A stretch of 64,000 nucleotides of DNA from RFXV01 sp038150465 (GTDB lineage Bacteria; Bacteroidota; Bacteroidia; Flavobacteriales; Schleiferiaceae), in the NCBI GenBank assembly GCA_038150465.1, contig JAYOTP010000005.1, positions 36,480 through 100,479 of the forward strand, given 5' to 3'. The notes beneath the pieces are model-generated. The model worked only from the letters and a program-made list of their open reading frames with translations, made no database searches and was not told the DNA's origin. Position 1 is the first letter of the stretch, and every line of letters starts with the position of its first letter. The position numbers and the translations under genes are program-made. This document shows positions 61,201-64,000 of the stretch, one piece after another.

Positions 61201-63716
61201 AGGTCGGAGCTGCGGTACACATTGATGCCCTGAGTTCCGTCTGTCATGTAGAAGCTGTAGCCGCTGTTGCCATCGAAGTCAATGGACGTAACGGTACCGC
61301 TCAGTTTACAATACGTATTGAGCGAATCGGCCACTCCATTCGCATCCACGCTGCGCACTTGAGAAATGCTGTAGGTGGGCACGGTGACGTAGACCGGTGT
61401 CATATCGCCTGGAGAACCTACGTCTCCATCAGTTGAGGTGTAGGCGCCATTGACACCTGCTACAGACTGGGTTGGCGTTCCATTACTGAATTCCACACTG
61501 TTTCCAGTGTTGCCGACAGTGAAGACAGCAGATTCGATAAGAGCACCATTCGCATCGTAGAGATAGACACCGTCGCCGGCTTTGCTCAAGTCGTCGAATC
61601 CGGTCAGACCGATCATGTCTCTTGCGATCACGCGGATGCTGTTGGCTGTCTGTCCCCAGTCATTGCTCCATTTCTGGATGCTCGAGGAATCCTCGTCGAG
61701 CACGATCAGGCTTTGACCAGCGGCCAGAACATAATTGCCGAAAGTGTGCGTCCCAGCTGTTTGGCTGCTGTTGTCCCAGGAGTATCCATTGAGGTTCACC
61801 GAAGTGCTTCCGTTGTTTCGGATCTCGAACCAGTCGCCATCTGAGTTGGCATTGCTGTGTGCAGAGCTGGACATGATCTCAGTCACTTCCAGATCGACTA
61901 CGGCTACGGTACCGTAGGTGCCAACAGGCCAAGGATTCGGAGCGGTTGCATTGGTAGAGGTGCCGTCCAATGCATTGGTTCCGGAGAAGGTCCATTCGGC
62001 GCAGTCGAAAGCGGTGGTGGGGCTGCTGTTGTTGTTCCGGTAGGCCCATCCGTCGAGGTGGTCCCAGCACTCACCTGTTCCGTCCACTTGATAGACTCCA
62101 TAATAATCCACAGGGTAGGATCCCTTGAAAAGGGCTACGTGATCGTCTCCGTTGATGTACAAGCCGTTCGGATAGGCGCCGCCTTTCTGATCGGCAGAGA
62201 AGCCCAGGTAGGCATAGAATTGTGCGGAGTCGGTGGTTACATAATAGAAGTCTCCAGCGTTCAATCCGATGGCCGGAAGTTGGGCAGCCACATTGTAGGT
62301 AGCGCCACCATTGCCTGCGAACTGAACAGTGTAAGAGGAAATGTCCGCTACGTCGTTCATGGCGTAGATCTCCAAAGCCTTCGGTGTCCCGCCGGAAAGG
62401 GGTCCGTCCATGATGCCTGTGATGATCAGATCCGAGTTGATGACCGGGCTGTCCGTGGTCACGCTGGCGGCCTCTTCTGTGCTGACATCGTCATCTGAAG
62501 CAGCTACTGTGCGGTAGGCATATGCCACTACATAATAAGTGGTTCCGGCATTGAGCCCGTCGATATCGATATTTCCACCTGAATTATTTGTGCTGTTATA
62601 GATGCAATATCCACTGTTCGTTCCGTCTGCAGAAACCGACGTGCCCCCAGTGTAGCTGAAGTTGCCCGTGTAGTTGGATAATTCCTGTGCGTTATTGGTA
62701 AAGAAACTGCTGAACGGACTTTCGGACATGAAGACTGCTACGCCATCCCAGTCGACTCCATGCGCACCTGCAGGCTGCGTCCAGGAAACATTCACTTCGT
62801 CCTCACCATTCGATGCCATGGACAGGTTGCTGACTGGATTCAGTGGCCCCTGCACCTCAATGTATCCGATCTGTCCGATTCCAATGTGCGGATCGCACTG
62901 ATAATCGTATGCTCCTGATATAGTGAAGCGGTGTCCAAAAGAGGTGATGGGAGCAGGCCCGCTGTAAAAGGATTCGGGATTATTGGGGTAGGTGCCCTGT
63001 GAACCATTCACATTGTGGTTGCCCGAGATAGACCAGTGCACAGAGTCTCCCAATTCAATGGCCAGAGATTCAGGGGTGAATACAGCGCCGACATTCGTCA
63101 CTGTGTAGGTCGTAAAGCTGGGCGCTGAAGTGCCGGTATACGTGGCTGAAGGGAAGGGAGTTGGCGCCCCTGCATTGGTGGTTTGTCCGTCCAGTGCGTT
63201 GGTTCCAGAAAAAGTCCATTCGTTGCAGTCGAATGAAGCAGTTGGCGAGACACCGTTGTTCCGGTAGGCCCATCCGTCCAGATGATCCCAGCATTGTCCG
63301 GTTCCGTCCACACCATACTGACCGAATACATCCACTGTATCTGAGCCCATGCGGAGTTCCACAATGTCGTCTCCATTGATATAGAGCGACCCGAAACCAT
63401 CGGCATTGCTCCCAAAGAAGGCGTAGTAGTTCGCTGAATCTGACGCGATCGTGTAGTGTTGACCAGCGGTCAATGCGATGGCTGGGAAGGTGTATACCGA
63501 ATAGGCAGAAGTTCCTCCGTTGCTGTACCGGTAAACGGAATAGGTGCTGGCATCCGCCACATCACTCATTACATACAGTTCAAGGACTTTCGGTGTTCCG
63601 CCGGAAAGCGGGCCATCCATTACACCTGTTATTACAAGGTCGGACTGGGCCGAGACCCCGAAGGAGATCAGCAGAGCGCTGAATAAATGGAGCATTCGAT
63701 TGTACACGTGCATCAT
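58287..63716 (-). CDS. Large T9SS-sorted protein with lamin-tail, cupredoxin (axial Gln) and three OB-like repeats
   Basis: About 1809 residues, with signal peptide MLHLFSALLISFGVSAQ (start 63716 or 63695). Domain order: lamin-tail-like LVITGVMDGPLSGGTPK (25-200); cupredoxin (about 202-290) with His in SGNHNVNG and QCDPHIGIGQIG, where Gln stands in the axial Met place; Fn3-like (to 425); a second copy of the first domain (427-600); a lamin-tail domain (605-775, VDLEVTEIMSSSAHSN); three repeats of about 205 residues (TVTSIDFDGNSGY); the shared PKD/Fn3 module from about 1400; and a type-A sorting domain (VYPNPAKDVVYV to TERLVKQ). The OB-like repeats resemble those accompanying secreted nucleases, but no nuclease domain is present. 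Confidence 0.88.
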   Translation of the reverse strand: MMHVYNRMLHLFSALLISFGVSAQSDLVITGVMDGPLSGGTPKVLELYVMSDVADASTYSVYRYSNGGTSAYSVYTFPAIALTAGQHYTIASDSANYYAFFGSNADGFGSLYINGDDIVELRMGSDTVDVFGQYGVDGTGQCWDHLDGWAYRNNGVSPTASFDCNEWTFSGTNALDGQTTNAGAPTPFPSATYTGTSAPSFTTYTVTNVGAVFTPESLAIELGDSVHWSISGNHNVNGSQGTYPNNPESFYSGPAPITSFGHRFTISGAYDYQCDPHIGIGQIGYIEVQGPLNPVSNLSMASNGEDEVNVSWTQPAGAHGVDWDGVAVFMSESPFSSFFTNNAQELSNYTGNFSYTGGTSVSADGTNSGYCIYNSTNNSGGNIDIDGLNAGTTYYVVAYAYRTVAASDDDVSTEEAASVTTDSPVINSDLIITGIMDGPLSGGTPKALEIYAMNDVADISSYTVQFAGNGGATYNVAAQLPAIGLNAGDFYYVTTDSAQFYAYLGFSADQKGGAYPNGLYINGDDHVALFKGSYPVDYYGVYQVDGTGECWDHLDGWAYRNNNSSPTTAFDCAEWTFSGTNALDGTSTNATAPNPWPVGTYGTVAVVDLEVTEIMSSSAHSNANSDGDWFEIRNNGSTSVNLNGYSWDNSSQTAGTHTFGNYVLAAGQSLIVLDEDSSSIQKWSNDWGQTANSIRVIARDMIGLTGFDDLSKAGDGVYLYDANGALIESAVFTVGNTGNSVEFSNGTPTQSVAGVNGAYTSTDGDVGSPGDMTPVYVTVPTYSISQVRSVDANGVADSLNTYCKLSGTVTSIDFDGNSGYSFYMTDGTQGINVYRSSDLSNYTSPAMGDNIEVTGTIAQFRGLLEIIPDSLTLVSQNNTVPAPMIVTTLDESTESELITFENVTLVDTADWPTSATSRNIDFVTSGGDTLTMRIDYDAAIFGNTPLGSFDLTGIGAQYDASSPYLEGYQIFPRSNADIYTGPVIPSYTIAQVRGVDSLGVPDSTGTYCKLTGTVTSIDFDGNSGYNFYISDGTRGIYVYRSSDLSNYTSPAMGDMIRVTGYIGAYRGLTQIVPDSLALISQNNALPTPMLVTTLDESTEGELITLEDVTLVDPADWPSSRTSRNIDFYTAAGDTLTMRIDYDANIYGNTPTASFDIIGLGGQYDASSPYFDGYQIFPRSSADIVQSTPAPGIPTYAIAQVRGVDSLGVPDSTGTYCKLNGTVTSIDFDGNSGYSFSISDGTRGIYVYRSSDLSNYTSPMMGDQLRVVGSIGAYRGLSQIAVDSITLISQNNNLPSPILVNTLDESTEGELILLENVTLVDTADWPSQRTSRNIDIYTTNGDTLTMRIDYDADIYGNTPAGSFDLVGVGGQYDASSPYFDGYQILPRGWSDITMNNPGTGGTAFQQYCYQVDSIYTIGQAKKGRFRATFGQLATGEKYRFRWVQADANYNIDSTQIRSKEFNNPNKGYMNFSVAPWFNSKVLVWLEVDTLDGQGEVWANPLACTADRNGATVLPIPLGGGGGVILGSVIDGDMEEVSVPCKPQTLTLVEQAAATCPTDSALLRAGYAGGTGNPSYLWSTGDTTKRIYVAQGATVSVTVTDEVGCSVSDSITASILAYAAEAPSGVSVSNSGPSVRIVSWSASTMGAGQTLIGYRVQYRVRGTSSWTNAPLTANTTDTIDFTGAGPSGTSENYEFSVVARFTDTDATNKTSARACFVSKGVTYKGGNGSSALMPGGSIAITVYPNPAKDVVYVNAPIGSTLELMDISGRIMATQISEGIETSFGLSDMADGIYVVQIKSNGEVTTERLVKQ
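59540..60143 (-). repeat. OB-like repeat 3 of 3
   Basis: Third tandem unit of the 1809-residue protein, about 205 residues, beginning near IPTYAIAQVRGVDSLG and ending at YQILPRGWSDI. Confidence 0.8.
60144..60767 (-). repeat. OB-like repeat 2 of 3
   Basis: Second unit, with IPSYTIAQVRGVDSLG and YQIFPRSSADI. It is offset by 624 bases (208 codons) from unit 3 and is visibly closest to it. Confidence 0.8.
60768..61382 (-). repeat. OB-like repeat 1 of 3
   Basis: First unit (VPTYSISQVRSVDANG to YQIFPRSNADI), offset by 615 bases from unit 2. It is the most diverged of the three. Confidence 0.8.
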
Positions 63717-63896
63717 GTGGGCATTTTTTTGGAGTTAAGGAAGCGTGAAAATCAAAAAATTGATTGAATTCCGATGCATTTCCATGTTAATTCTTTGTTG
63801 TGAATTCGTTCAACAAGACGAGTTATTCACAATTTTATGAAAACTATTTCTGAGGCAGGAAGGGATGAGCAAAATGCTTTCGTGAAGAATAAAAAA

Positions 63897-63918
63897 AAGC
63901 CCCGCATATGCGGGGCTT
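63897..63918 (-). terminator. Intrinsic terminator of the edge-truncated T9SS gene
   Basis: Perfect 22-base palindrome with arm AAGCCCCGCAT, preceded on the plus strand by eight A, which become the T run on the minus strand. It has the same GC core as the hairpins at 55488 and 58238. The remaining 63717-63896 stretch, about 180 bases, is AT-rich and must hold the promoter of the 63716 gene; no exact TAnnTTTG box is seen. Confidence 0.88.
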
Positions 63919-63945
63919 GTTAAAGTTCAGTAAAGAAGCAGAGAA

Positions 63946-64000
63946 TTACTGTTTGACCACTCGTTCGGTGATCACTTCTCCGTTGCTTCGGATCTGGATC
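63946..64000 (-). CDS. 3' end of another T9SS-sorted protein (cut by window edge)
   Basis: The minus-strand frame from the right edge reads IQIRSNGEVITERVVKQ and then stops at 63946-63948. This is nearly the same as the C-terminus of the 1809-residue protein (IQIKSNGEVTTERLVKQ), so it is the last strand of a type-A sorting domain. The rest of the gene lies outside the window. It is the third consecutive T9SS gene in this direction. Confidence 0.85.
   Translation of the reverse strand, partial: IQIRSNGEVITERVVKQ

Overview
The window looks like chromosomal DNA of a Gram-negative member of the Bacteroidota (Flavobacteriales or a relative; the family cannot be fixed from this sequence alone). 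Three things point there. Several secreted giants end in type IX secretion (T9SS) sorting domains, and one ends in a gliding-motility (CHU_C) domain. Genes lack clear Shine-Dalgarno sites but are preceded by TAnnTTTG boxes, the Bacteroidota -7 promoter element. Family content is also typical: a GWxTD lipoprotein, DUF4369-TlpA, a LytS/LytTR pair, and a ferredoxin next to a LuxC-type acyl-CoA reductase. The DNA is moderately GC-rich and gene-dense. No intergenic stretch exceeds about 180 bases, and there is no tRNA, rRNA, transposase, prophage or CRISPR array. Three runs of exactly 100 N mark assembly gaps at 29701, 45816 and 55223.

Layout. 1-1956: 3' part of a PKD-repeat surface protein. 1953-3592: MATE exporter with a small acidic protein. 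3592-5571: tsaE, alanine dehydrogenase and a small DUF4258-like membrane protein. 5576-9091: proline dehydrogenase divergent from aroB-aroA. 9075-11811: two outer-membrane barrel genes. 11839-15297: a membrane sensor kinase and its LytTR regulator. 15395-17521: glycosyltransferase, lipoprotein, FtsE. 17545-21366: HAD phosphatase, serA, serC, a secreted protein, ferredoxin. 21400-28958: acyl-CoA reductase, purQ, a serine/threonine dehydratase, an AddB-like nuclease, and the yicC-gmk-nadD operon. 29020-38643: a secreted protein and a giant subtilase. 38719-43029: the ung - Omp85 - GWxTD - rlmB operon. 43117-44929: small lipoprotein, barrel protein, lipA. 45004-52665: BNR-repeat T9SS protein, TlpA, gatB, lpxK, miaA. 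52815-55460: exopolysaccharide tyrosine autokinase with a Tyr-Gly tail. 55533-64000: three consecutive T9SS-sorted proteins on the minus strand, the last cut by the window edge.

Housekeeping genes dominate (serine, shikimate, purine, NAD, lipoate, lipid A, tRNA modification and charging). They are interleaved with an expanded secretome. Three of the secreted proteins share one C-terminal module of about 400 residues, and two of these also share a cupredoxin domain. The points most worth following are: a 750-bp exact internal duplication in the subtilase; the cupredoxin pair in which one copy has Met and the other Gln at the axial copper-ligand position; the hexamer-coded Tyr-Gly tail of the tyrosine kinase; and a set of 12 promoter boxes that correct several start codons.
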